Source of the DNA: Corbicula japonica
Taxonomy: Eukaryota > Mollusca > Bivalvia > Venerida > Cyrenidae
Assembly (NCBI GenBank): GCA_038501625.1
Contig: JAZAYU010000219.1
Span: forward strand, 124,001-188,000
Direction of reading: 5' to 3'
Length of the DNA stretch: 64,000 nt
The notes under the pieces are model-generated. The model was not told the DNA's origin, ran no database searches, and saw only the letters and a program-made list of their open reading frames with translations. Positions 53,217-63,994 of the stretch are shown one piece after another (position 1 is the first letter of the stretch; each line of letters opens with the position of its first letter). The position numbers were made by a program, and so were the translations under genes.

Positions 53217-53360
53217 GCCCAAGATCATAAAATCAAAACTCGAGAACAGTCTCATATCTGAAGCATCTGACTGGTTGAAATGGCGACAGGTTGCCATTTT
53301 AGCCAACCAAATGCTTGCGATCTGAGACTGGTCTGCAGTTTAAGTTATATGATCTTGGGC
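53217..53360. repeat. Foldback element, copy 5 (diverged)
   Basis: GGCCCAAGATCATAAAATCA to TATGATCTTGGGC with inner arms CAGTCTCATATCTGAAGC and GCTTGCGATCTGAGACTG. A half copy follows at 53503-53565 (GCCCAAGATCATAAAACTTG). Confidence 0.8.
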
Positions 53361-53859
53361 AATGGCTATGATATACGCTTAATGATTCCATTATTTAAAT
53401 TATCTACTAAAATGGATAGTACGTTATAGATATCACAGACAAAAGTTAATTTTAATAAAGGTTTATAAGCATAAACGTTTACAGTTTTGATAATGAATAG
53501 AGCCCAAGATCATAAAACTTGAATTTTGGAGACCAGCCTCCAACCTGAAGCATCTGAATAGTGCGTCTGAATATGCCGAAATTCTGGAATAATATTTTTC
53601 AGTAAAAGCATATTGTTGTTGTTGCTGTTATTTTAATATTTCTATATACTCTCGATGCAACAATTGCATTTTTTTCATAACCGTTCTGACAAACAGGCTT
53701 GTATGATGCACGTGCTTGCTATAGTAGTTGGTCAATTATGAAACATAATAAATATTATATACCTAAATGTCAGGTTTTTTTTATATGTGAACATTTTCTA
53801 CTTCCATTAACTTTGAATCACAATATCGCCTGAATTGTGCTGGGAACGTGAAATAACTT

Positions 53860-54130
53860 TCAAACTAGAATGTGTGCTTGGACACTGATGCCCCCACTGC
53901 TGCAACATTATTTTTAATAATAAATGGCCATGACTCTGGTAAAAATGGTCGCAGGATAAAATCCTTTCTTTACGATCATCTACACATCCTGTTTAATCAA
54001 CTGTGCAACTTTGAAAGAATTCCGCGTTATAGTTTAGGAGGAGTTGATGCCATAAGATTTGGGGACGTACGGACGGACGAGTGCAACTCTATATGCCTCC
54101 CACTTTGTGCCTCCCCAAATTTACGGGTAA
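53860..54130 (+). repeat. Repeat with GGACGTACGGACGG tail, copy 2
   Basis: CACTGATGCCCCCACTGCTG, ATGGTCGCAGGATAAAATCC, CATCTACACATCCTG and the tail GTGCAACTCTATATGCCTCC match 23530-23775. The overlapping ORFs are readings of it. Confidence 0.7.
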
Positions 54131-54224
54131 TAAAAAAATAGCGCGATTTGAAATGTGCCCAGTTAGTGGATCCGAAAGCGCCTTCCGCTCACTGCCACGG
54201 GAAACATCCCTTTTTGTCTTACAA

Positions 54225-54655
54225 ATTCTACTGTACGTTATCGATAACTTGATAGTCATGTGACAAGAAAGCATACACTTGAATGTGGTTTATCAGCAAA
54301 ACGTTTTACAAATTTGATACCGTCATCATTTGATGAGTATTGATTTACTCTAAACTATTTAACTCAATCCCATATGCCACAAGATAATTCTTCGCTATAT
54401 AAACATGGTATCAAGTGACAGTCTACTTTTCCAAAACCAGTTTATAACAGATTGTGGATAAGAAGGCAAACATGTGATACTCTGTTTATATAAACAATGA
54501 TGATATAACTGCATATATCTGCGACTTGAATAGTCTTTCAGTAAATAAATTTCAATAAAAGGAACATCACAATATCGAATTCGCAAAACTGTTTGCTGAT
54601 GAATAGTATTGTAACTTGCTGTCACATGACTCTCTATTTATCGTTAACGTTCTAT
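54225..54655. repeat. Two GTCACGTGAC-type palindromic elements, opposite orientation
   Basis: An inverted copy (54225-54425: GATAGTCATGTGACAAGAAA ... AAGTGACAGTCTACTTTTCC) is followed by a direct copy (54440-54655: AACATGTGATACTCTGTTTA ... TGTCACATGACTCTC). The CACGTG cores are mutated here. Confidence 0.6.
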
Positions 54656-54812
54656 ACTGTGGCATGATATGTATACAATAGCCTATTTCTTTTCTACAAG
54701 GAATGATGTACATATCCATTACGATTTCATGCGGTAAAAGGGAAATAGTTCCAAGTGGTGTGAAACTAAGAAGCAGACAGAACCCTTCCACTTTCACCCA
54801 CCGATTTATTCA

Positions 54813-55520
54813 TGAGAACTTAATTTGCAATATTCATGAGAACTTTATTTGCAATATTCATGGGAACTTTATTTGCAATATTCATGAGAACTTTATTCGC
54901 AATATTCATGGGAACTTTATTTGCAATATTCATGAAAACTTTATTTGCAATATTCATGGAAACTTTATTTGCAATATTCATGAGAACTTTATTCGCAATA
55001 TTCATGGGAACTTAATTTGCAATATTCATGAGAACTTTATTCGCAATATTCATGAGAACTTTATTTGCAATATTCATGAAAACTTTATTTGCAATATTCA
55101 TGGAAACTTTATTTGCAATATTCATGAGAACTTTATTCGCAATTTTCATGGGAACTTTATTTGCAATATTCATGAAAACTTTATTTGAATTATTATGGAA
55201 ACTTTATTTACAATATTCATGAGAACTTTATTCGCAACATTCATGGGAACTTTATTTGCAATATTCATGAGAACTTTATTTGCAATATTCATGAGAACTT
55301 TATTTGCAATATTCATGAGAACTTTATTCGCAACATTCATGGGAACTTTATTTGCAATATTCATGAAAACTTTATTTGAATTATTATGGAAACTTTATTT
55401 ACAATATTCATGAGAACTTTATTTGCAATATTCATGAGAACTTTATTCGCAACATTCATGGGAACTTTATTTGCAATATTCATGAGAACCTTATTTGCAA
55501 TATTCATGAGAACTTTATTT
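54813..55520. repeat. 24-bp tandem repeat, about 30 units
   Basis: Unit GAGAACTTTATTTGCAATATTCAT with small variants. The variant GAATTATTATGGAAACTTTA occurs at 55186 and 55377, 191-192 bases (eight units) apart, showing a higher-order duplication. All ORFs here are 8-residue repeats (NIHENFIC or MNIANKVF type) on both strands and are not genes. Confidence 0.95.
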
Positions 55521-55529
55521 GTTCTGTTT

Positions 55530-57430
55530 GTCATGTTTTATTTGCCCTGAATTATTATTTGAATATTTTTGTTTTATTTCGCCATGCCTGTAATACATAA
55601 CTTGATCAAATTTAAGCCCTATTTGGTATGAAATATCGATGGTATTACCAACTTTTCATGTTTTATAACCCACAAGAAAGACTAAGATAACCACAACGGA
55701 TATCAAACGCTAATAAAGAGCACGGAGTTGTCTTTCCTTTATCAAAAGCTCCCTGGCAAAAGTTGCAGAGCCTTATTAAATATTATAATCACACTCAATT
55801 TGGCACATAAAACAGCCACATTTAGCAAGCACATTCTCTCCATACGGCCATAAGGCAGAGAGGAAAATAGAGCATGAATTTATAATATGAACATAAATAA
55901 GAGTTTGTAGATTGTGGTTAATTTAACTTTTACAGCACATCATACGGGCATATCAAAAGTAGCCGCAATAAGAAAACATGGCCTCTCCATAAGGCCATCA
56001 GGAGGCGTGGAAAATAGAACATAAATGTATAGTTTTCAAGAAAGGCACCGTAAACAATTAAAAGAACAAAATTTGACAGTTGTGGTTAATTTATTACGGC
56101 ATACAGTCAATGGGATTCAGACTTGCTTTAAAACTGAGCAACATGTAGATGTGTGTTCAATTGAAATCTTGTGTATCGGCAATGAGAACTTTGTCACAAA
56201 AAGCCCAATCTAGTTTAATGGAGAAATATTAATTAATAAATATCAAATTAATAGCAAACGTTAAGTTTTTATGACAAAATCTTAGTACAAAAAGGGGTAT
56301 ATCTCCGTTAAAAGTAACACTGACCTAAAGATTTTGGTTTCGCTTCATCAAAACCGTGTTGTCATAGGCAATATAATCTTAATATTTGATGAAGAAATAT
56401 AAAGAAACTGCCAAATTATAGCCAACGTTTAGTTTTCGTGACTAACGGACGGACGGACCGGCAGACCGATGGACGGAAAAAGCGGTGCCTACGTGTCGCC
56501 TTTTGTTCGAAATGGGTCCACAGAATCATGTTTATAGCTGAATCGCATATATGATAAAACAATGAGAAAAACAACCACCCCAAAATTTCCGTTTACGTTA
56601 ATTTGAAACACTAAAATTTGCAGCTTTACATTACAAATCAAACCATTATTAGTAGAAATTTGAACTACATTTAAATATTCATTTACTGCTACAATTTATA
56701 TTATATTCGAGAAATCCGCAAATATAAATATAACCCCTGAGTTATATAACTGTTTAGCTATGATAATAGAAATTTTAAACAATCGGGATCCTTTTATTGC
56801 CAAATGAGATAAAATCATTAAAACAATAATATCACTGGCATAGATTTTTAAGTTTCAGTTCCGCCGTTTTGCACCTGTTTTAAAATTTCGTTTGTCAAAT
56901 GCGCCCAAGGTCCAAGTTAATTAATCATATCCCGGATCACTCGGTTAATTTAACATAAGAAAATAATAACAGAATATAAAAGCCTGAGAACATGAAATGG
57001 CTTTGTCGCTTACAATATATATTTTTATTAAGCCGTAGTATGTATGGATTATGTATCAAAGTAAAACATAAATGGAAATAATTTTTAGTATCAAAATGTT
57101 TTATTTTATTGTAAAATGAACTAACTTCACTGTTTGAAAAATTGTTGATATATTTTTATGAAAAGACTAAAGAAATCTATTCATAGTTCAGGGTGGAATA
57201 CTTTAATCTGTGACTGTACACTGACTATACAATACTAAAAGGAGCGAAATTCGTCGAAATTTTGGACTTCTTAGTATACTATAATAAATTCGTCTGACTA
57301 TATTCTCTCGTACGTTGACTGTGTAGGAATATTACATCACATTTTATAAGTTTATGGGTCTTTTTAATTTATATTATAAAATTTGATATTGCAAACATTT
57401 AATTCTTCGTCCGGATACGTGGCCAGGCTT
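55530..57430. other. Upstream region of array gene 8, with repeat fragments
   Basis: 55960-56085 weakly resembles dispersed repeat R (TTTTCAAGAAAGGCACCGTA). 56260-56500 ends in an ACGGACGGACGGACCGGCAG tail. The rest is AT-rich spacer. The 62-codon ORF at 56025 overlaps the R-like repeat. Confidence 0.45.
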
Positions 57431-57437
57431 CTTTAAA

Positions 57438-58292
57438 ATGGCTTTTAGTGAAGCTTATCAGAGGATATCTCTACCTTCTATACATAACAGAAAAGAACTC
57501 CAAGAGGACAACGATATTTCTGTATCCGACACTGTAAACGTTTCGAATGGACCACTTCCTAAGATAATAAAGCATCCGGTGTGGATGAAAGCGTTTACGA
57601 GACCAAATATAACAACAATTTACAATGAACATCAAACGAGTGTCAAGTTCAAGCTCCCTAGACTGTCTAATACAACAACGGAGCGTCCTCAACGGGCCAA
57701 GAGCAACACAACAAATACGCATGCGCGTTTAATACCATTGTTTAAAGGACCAAATATTAAAACGATTTACAATGAGCCAACGAAAGGTTTAAAGTTGCCG
57801 AGATTATCAAGAGAATCTTATGAAGCAAAAGAAAACGATGAAGGCATATATACCACACAGAAAAAACGAGATAGGTTTCTGAACAACAGAATTTTGTGGT
57901 ATTACGCGATGAAAGATGTCCCTTCACCAGGGGTAAGCCCATTTAGAGCCTACTCTGGGTCACAGATCTACAAACTTGTAGATCGACTTTCTGCACCGCC
58001 TGAACACTTATGTTATCGGGAAATGCACACCAGAAAAGCAGCAACTGATAAACCATATTATGATTATGATAACAATCAACAAACGTTTGCAGAGACTTCA
58101 ATGAAACCAGTAAATGAAGAAAAGATAAATGAACTAAACAAACGAATGACACAGCCTACCTTCAGTACAAGCCTGCGTTATGAACCTGAAACTAAATGTA
58201 CCCATTTGACAGTGCGTTCCACGAATTGTGAAAAATGCAGTTTGACACCGTCAGAACGATTTGAAAATGAATTTCAGATTTTTGATATTTAA
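57438..58292 (+). CDS. Array family member 8, 284 aa (long type)
   Basis: ATG in AAAATGGCT. The N-box is reduced to MAFSEAYQRISLPSIHNRKE. A private internal duplication follows: PNITTIYNE...KLPRLS (56-77) and PNIKTIYNE...LKLPRLS (105-124). The central box is RFLNNRILWYYAMKDVPSPG with VSPFRAYS (146-173). The motifs IYKLVDRLSAPP (177-188) and INELNKRMTQPTFSTSLR (230-247) come next. The last unit ends with C264/C267 and the best-conserved C-box (CEKCSLTPSERF, then ENEFQIFDI). AATAAA lies at 58336. Soluble and basic, no membrane helix. The tail resembles gene 5 and the pseudogene, so it belongs to the long subtype despite its moderate length. Confidence 0.84.
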   Translation: MAFSEAYQRISLPSIHNRKELQEDNDISVSDTVNVSNGPLPKIIKHPVWMKAFTRPNITTIYNEHQTSVKFKLPRLSNTTTERPQRAKSNTTNTHARLIPLFKGPNIKTIYNEPTKGLKLPRLSRESYEAKENDEGIYTTQKKRDRFLNNRILWYYAMKDVPSPGVSPFRAYSGSQIYKLVDRLSAPPEHLCYREMHTRKAATDKPYYDYDNNQQTFAETSMKPVNEEKINELNKRMTQPTFSTSLRYEPETKCTHLTVRSTNCEKCSLTPSERFENEFQIFDI

Positions 58293-58335
58293 TGTCAGTT
58301 GTAAGACGTTGCTACGTGACAGGAGCCAACGCTAA

Positions 58336-58341
58336 AATAAA
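58336..58341 (+). terminator. Polyadenylation signal of array gene 8
   Basis: AATAAA 44 bases after the stop codon. Confidence 0.55.
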
Positions 58342-58649
58342 CGTACTTTATGCTTTGGAAGCTACATTTTTAATGTTGCTTTTCGTGATATGCATTCCTG
58401 TTTCACTTTTTATGTTTATGTTTGAAGTTCAATATACGCCATTTTGGTTTTTGCACTGACCAGTGTATAAATTTGACCAAGTAGCTGCTATTTACGATTT
58501 TATGCAAATAGATTATCAAATAGCGTCAAATCACGTAATATCTGCGCTGAAAACAATTATACCGTTTTGAATAGGCATTTCAGTCAACGTTTGCAATTAT
58601 TATTCAACCATTGAGGAAAAAGGGCGAAAAATGCCCTGTATAACTAATA

Positions 58650-58830
58650 ATTGATAGGTAGACAGTCACGTGATACTCCAGAAAGATTTAATGGCAGATA
58701 TGAGCAAATTAAATATTTTTATCTGATCAATAAAGAAAACATGGCGATATCAAATAAGTAGATGTTTTGCTGATAAACCATATTTAAAGTAACTTCTCTG
58801 TCACGTGACTGTCAACTTATCCATAAACCA
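58650..58830. repeat. GTCACGTGAC palindromic element, complete copy
   Basis: GGTAGACAGTCACGTGATAC at the left, TCTCTGTCACGTGACTGTCA at the right (GTCACGTGAC 58800-58809). Located about 360 bases behind array gene 8. Confidence 0.7.
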
Positions 58831-59740
58831 TTATTTTATGTTTATTTTAAACTAATCCCAAAATTTCCGAAAGAACCAAATATCATTACTTTTTACTTAA
58901 AAAATATCATGAATATATAACCTATAGCAATAAGGGTTAGTGTTTCCATAATTTAGAAATACTGTTTGTTAAAAAAAAACTTGAAAAAGGGTAAAATAAA
59001 GCAAAATATAACATACCTTATGTTGCCACCTGTGGTCAGTTACCCATGCAAAAATCGTGCAAACCGTGCCCAGGTGTGTTTACCTTAGGACAATATAAAC
59101 AACTGAACATCTTATTTTAGTAAATTTAAGTTTATTAAGCAAATAAGTCAAAGGTTAAGCCTGTCTCACACAGAACACACGGCTTATACGGTTGGCCACC
59201 CCTCTTAACCGTACATACAACCGAACCAACCGTGGCCTTATTCGAGTTACACTCGGGCCATTCGAGTGTATCCGTGAAAGCCGAGTATGATTTTTAAAAC
59301 TTTAAAAATCTGGCACTGGTGCCATGTCCGTGTATGATCGTATTAGCGATCGTACAAGACCGTGAGAGACCGTGTGATACCGTACGAGACCGTATATACA
59401 ACCGCACATGAAGTACACTCCACGAGTGAGCTCAACCGTGTCAATATCGTATATCAATCGTATCGAAAAAAAGTCGGTGGGACCATATGTAAACCTAGTC
59501 TCAATCATTCAGACGCTCTGATTTCGCAAAGGCGATCGTACTGATCTGAAGACATTGTTCGTTAAAAAATCAGACACTCCAAAACGAGGCTTGTATTTAG
59601 GACATTAGTATGGAAAGCCGTTGTTGTCTTGTGAAAATTGTATTTTAGACTGTCGCCCTGCCAGCTGGAAATCGAAAAGACATATGCTACGGCGACAAGC
59701 ATTTTTAACTGTATTATTGCGCCCACAGGCGTGTTCAAGT

Positions 59741-60931
59741 AAAACCCCGGTCACATTAAAGGCGCACGATTTTTTGGTCGTGCGATTTCTGAAATTTCTG
59801 GGAGGTAGGGGTCGCAGGCCCAAGATCTTGCGCCTCTAACCATAAGTTTCATCTTGTGCAGCTGGCGTGGGCTTGTTGAGCGTGTAGTACGCATAGGGTG
59901 CAGGCCAGGCACGCATATGGCTGCGATTGTCTGCGTCTGTGACAATTTTTGAGGCGTGCGCCTGGCGTGGGCAGCTTGCCCTCAGCGCACACATATTGTA
60001 CCACAATCTTGCGCCTCGTGCGCTTCATGCACGATTTTTTAAATATCGCACGCTTGAGGTACATGCAGTGTGCCTTGCAGGAGCAACAGGCGCACATGCA
60101 GGGTACCTCCACTGTGCGATTTACGTTGCGATTTCGCTAGAAATTTTTGGTATATATAGGGGTGGAACAACTGGCTGGTCCAACTGAAGTGGCTGGAACT
60201 GAGAAGCCTGTGGAACATCACCAATAACGAGGTTGATCTCTGGTCTGCCTTCAGGAGACTCCTGCTCCTCTCTGGTGTCATCCTCCACCAAATCTTGGCC
60301 TTTTTTCTGCACCCTTTTCTTCCCTTTTCCTTTAGGAGGCATGACTGCTATCCTTACACCCTGTCCTTGTAATACTGTGGTAATACTGGGGACCCCCTTC
60401 TGAATATGTGTAAAGAAAATTTGACAGAATTTAGAAAATATATGTCTGTCCTCAACAGTGCCAAAATGATAAATGAGAGTGCGCTCGTCCCACGAGGCGA
60501 AACCGAAACCAAGAAACCATGTAAACATGCGTGCGCATAAGGCACGCTTAAGGTGCGCTTAAGGCGCATGTACTGAGCCACACAGGCGCCCTACCTGACC
60601 AGGGGGCGTGCGAGCAGCGAGCGCGGGAAACCCTTCCCACCATCATGTTTTGGCGTCTACAAGGCGTGGGACTGAAGCGATGAGCGATCAACAAAGGTTC
60701 AGGCAGCGTGCAGGTAGTGCGCAACAACCTGCGAGGGCTAAAAATCGTGACAGTCGTGGAAAAAAGTTTTACATGGAAAACTTTGGCGTGCGCCTGTGGA
60801 GAGGGGGCTACGCCGTCAAAAAATCGTACCACAGGCGAGCGCTTGCTGTGCGAAATCTCCAAAATTTTCTGATTTTCCAGGCGTAGACCCGGCGCAACAG
60901 CAGGTACGCCTTAATGTGACCGGGGTTTTAG
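59741..60931. mobile_element. GC-rich TIR element nested in the 2671-bp element
   Basis: Ends AAACCCCGGTCACATTAAAG and (reverse) AAACCCCGGTCACATTAAGG with TA on both sides. The interior is markedly richer in G and C than its surroundings and carries many GGCGTGCGCCTGGCGTGGGC-like subrepeats in both orientations. It includes a small ORF on the minus strand. Confidence 0.7.
60121..60528 (-). CDS. Small ORF of the GC-rich element, unrecognised
   Basis: Frame of 135 codons. A likelier start is the internal ATG at 60342, giving MPPKGKGKKRVQKKGQDLVE, a basic then acidic segment, and a Gln/Pro-rich end (FQPLQLDQPVVPPLYIPKI). A basic lysine-rich start followed by an acidic stretch could suit a DNA-binding accessory protein of a transposon, but no domain is recognised. 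It may be one exon of a longer protein or a remnant. Confidence 0.35.
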   Translation of the reverse strand: MFTWFLGFGFASWDERTLIYHFGTVEDRHIFSKFCQIFFTHIQKGVPSITTVLQGQGVRIAVMPPKGKGKKRVQKKGQDLVEDDTREEQESPEGRPEINLVIGDVPQASQFQPLQLDQPVVPPLYIPKISSEIAT

Positions 60932-62462
60932 CTGGGTTCTACGGTTACCAGATATCTGATAAAAAGTTTATACAGACGTTGCAAGCACAATAGTTACCTT
61001 ATTTCAACCTTAGAAATATTTTAGAATGAAATCATTTCAATAAGAAGATCATATTTTTTTCTCTAAATTTGGACATTTTTGGATCAAAATTACGTCTGAA
61101 GTGAAAAACTTTGCCCTTCAACCATTTTTTGAATTTGATAAGATAACTTCAAAATTCTTTGGCATACCCGAATGGCGACCTTAGAAACATTTTACAGTAA
61201 AATCCCTTAGATTATTTTTTTAGAAAGTATATAACTTTCCCAATTACGAAAAGAAAAAGTGTTAAGACAATTTAGAACTGTATAGAAAAATAAAGCTTGA
61301 AAATCTCTAACTTCTATTTGCAATCAAACACAAAAACGAAGCATCGCAAAACAAAAATAGATCAAATGTCCTCATGATCAAAATGATACTGACAATATCC
61401 AAGATTCTTTAAAAGAACTTTAAAATGTAAAGAGGGAAGTCAACAATTTGTTGTCATTCATTTTCGCAACAATGAAATTAAAGGCCAAAACACACTGTTA
61501 CAAAAACCTCTTAGAGTATACATGTGTTAGACAAGATAATCTTAGAAAATGTTGTAAGTAACTCATTACTCAGGAAGGCATGTTTAGTGTTGCTTTGTTT
61601 TTGTGTTTGGCTGCAGAATTTAGGGATTTTTTAGGAAAAACTATTTTTCTTTTCTGTTCTAACTTTTCTTAACGTATAAATAATACACATACATAAATTA
61701 TTTATAAATTATTTATTTATGCAAAGATTGGCGGAACTGCAATTTTCCGTTAGAGAGATTTTGATATTCTTCCCTTTTATCAATCGCCGTACAATGACAA
61801 CTGTCATACCATACAACGTGACAGTCTAAAACCATTATCAAGAAGAGGCAGCAACGGCGTGCCATATATTTGCATTCATTTATGTAAAATGGGGACGGCA
61901 AGTACTTCAACGTCCTTTGTTTATAAACCATATAACTGATTTTGTACTTGATATCATATTACCTTAATTTCACTTTGCCCAGTGTGGGAGAAAAACGGTT
62001 TAAGCACTGTTAAGAAATTTCATTAGAAATCGCGATTGATTTTGGATTTGTTTACCATACAAAAGCGCCACCTGTCGGTCAGACTTTTTATATAGTGATG
62101 TCTCTAGACGTTCGTCAGAGCAGTGTGACACTGATCAATGACAGAACGTCTAGATGATCTAGACTAATGTAAACCCTGTAATCGTAGTAGGCCGTAACAG
62201 ACCGTACTAGACCGTACTTGGAACCGTACAACAATCGTATGAAAATCGTTTGCAAATCGTGTTCAAACCGTGACAAACCTTGCTAGACCGAGTATATCCG
62301 TGCTTTGTTCGTACATACTCGTGCTACATTCGAGTCTAAATAGTACTTACTCATCCCCAGGCATGGTTGGAGCTCAATACTCATACCAGTCAACCCGTGT
62401 ATAACCGAGTATATACCGTATTGGAACTGTGTGCCCAACCGTGTTCTGTGTGAAACAGGCTT

Positions 62463-63119
62463 TAAGCCTGTCTCACACAGAACACACGGCTTATACGGTT
62501 GGCTACCCGTGTAAACCGTACATACAACCGAACCAACCGTGGCCTTATCCGAGTTACAATCGAGCCATTCGAGTGTATCCGTGAACGCCGTGTATGATTT
62601 TTAAAACTTTAAAAAAACTGACACGGGTGCCATGTCCGTGTATGATCGTATAAGCGATCGTACAAGACGTGAGAGACCGTGTGAGACCGTACGAGACCGT
62701 ATATACAACCGCACATGAAGTCCACTCCACGAGTGAGCTCAACCGTGTCAATATCGTATATCAATCGTATCGAAAAAAAGTCGGTGGGACCTTATATAAA
62801 TCCTGTATATGTCCAGTTAATCGAGTAAAAGTCGTGTTTAATCGTAGTAGGCCGTAACAGACCGTACTAGACCGTACTTGGAACTGTACAACAATCGTAT
62901 GAAAATCGTTTGCAAATCGTGTTCAAACCGTGGCAAACCTTGCTTGATCGAGTATATCCGTGCTTTGTTCGTACATACTCGTGCTACATTCGCGTCTAAA
63001 TCGTACTAACTCATCCCCAGGTACGGTTGGAGCTCAATACTCGTACCAGTCAACCCGTGTATAACCGAGTATACCGTATTGGAACCGTATGCCCAACCGT
63101 GTTCTGTGTGAGACAGGCT
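62463..63119. mobile_element. CACACAGAACAC-TIR MITE, copy II, complete
   Basis: About 657 bp from AGCCTGTCTCACACAGAACA to CAACCGTGTTCTGTGTGAGA then CAGGCT. It directly follows copy I with TTA between. The right flank is GAT, not TTA, so the right target duplication is lost or the pair arose by recombination. Confidence 0.85.
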
Positions 63120-63124
63120 GATTT

Positions 63125-63870
63125 TAAATCCAACCGTATATGGCACATTTTTATCCATATTTCTGCTTAATACTGTGGCCTATTCGTCCCATGACATAAA
63201 CAGTCCAACAGCGTGTTTTTAATTTTTAATAGCCGAATAAGTAAACATATATTTTATGACCAAGTGCTGAGAAAAGATGACCAAACTAAATAACAAGCGT
63301 TTGTGTTTTTTTATAATCTTGGTACATTGGTTCTGTGACAGTTGGAATATATATTCATGAATAAATCGCTAATGTTATCCGCTGTTAACATACGTTGATA
63401 TGTTGAAAACAAACAACTGGAAAGTTAAGTTTAATTATTATTTTAACTGACAGTTAGGTTAATAAGTGTCGTAGTGTAACATATTAGTATAATTAATATA
63501 TATGAGTCAAATGTGCTGAACGTCCTTAATAGTTTAGGTAGTTGTAGCGTTTATTTCCATTTGACCATTAACCATTTTATTATCAGAGTTGAGTTAACAT
63601 GCATGTGATACACATATAAAACCCTGACACAAAATTTGAAAGTGTAAACAGTAAATTTTGGTGCTAAATAAATTAATATAACCATTTTGTAGGAAGTATT
63701 AAATATACCTGCAGGATTTGTGTCGATTTACATCAATACACGTTACTGAAAGGAGTTGTAGTTGTTGTTTGGTCAGAAAAGAAAGGGCGTAGCTAGCCTG
63801 AGACATAAGTATGAAGCAAGTTATTCGATTTGCTTTAAGAAATTACACCGCTTGTTTTTCTAGCATTAAT
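63125..63870. other. No gene seen
   Basis: AT-rich sequence at the right end. Confidence 0.35.
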
Positions 63871-63874
63871 TATC

Positions 63875-63994
63875 AGGTTCCGAGGTTATAAAACTGAGAA
63901 TGGAAACCAGTCTCAAATCTTAAGAATCTGATTGGCTGAAATGGCTTGAGATTTGAGACTGGTTTCCAATCTCAGTTTTATGATCTTTAGCCCA
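63875..63994. repeat. Foldback element, CAGTCTCAAATCTCAAGC family, copy 6
   Basis: AGGTTCCGAGGTTATAAAAC to TTTTATGATCTTTAGCCC with arms CAGTCTCAAATCTTAAGAAT and GCTTGAGATTTGAGACTGG. The central right arm is shortened. Confidence 0.82.

Larger units (their letters stand above)
59496..62166. mobile_element. 2671-bp TIR element with exact 9-bp target duplication
   Basis: ATGTAAACC occurs at 59487-59495 and 62167-62175, exactly flanking the insertion. Ends TAGTCTCAATCATTCAGACG and (reverse) TAGTCTAGATCATCTAGACG are imperfect inverted repeats of about 25 bases. A 9-bp duplication is typical of Mutator-like elements. No long transposase is visible. The interior holds a GC-rich element at 59741-60931 and an AT-rich remainder without genes (60935-62160). 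Confidence 0.82.
59158..62462. mobile_element. CACACAGAACAC-TIR MITE, copy I, interrupted
   Basis: The left half (59158-59495) and right half (62167-62462) match the complete copy II. Ends AGCCTGTCTCACACAGAACA and AACCGTGTTCTGTGTGAAAC...AGGCT are inverted, and TTA occurs at the left flank and between copies I and II, as in PIF/Harbinger (3-bp TSD). The interior is crowded with GACCGTA motifs. A 2671-bp element is inserted in the middle. Confidence 0.82.

Noticed and set aside
54703..55600. Several ORFs of 60-161 codons with NIHENFIC or MNIANKV repeats
   Set aside because: They are readings of a 24-base tandem repeat that is open in several frames and on both strands; no unique coding sequence.
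59605..60886. Multiple overlapping Arg/Cys/Ala-rich ORFs on both strands
   Set aside because: They arise from GC-rich palindromic subrepeats; only the ORF at 60121-60528 has a non-repetitive composition worth listing.
59302..62857. Paired ORFs of about 60-68 codons (MRDRV.PYETVYTTAHEVHS type)
   Set aside because: They recur in both MITE copies at the same place and are open on both strands because of the repetitive ACCGTA content.
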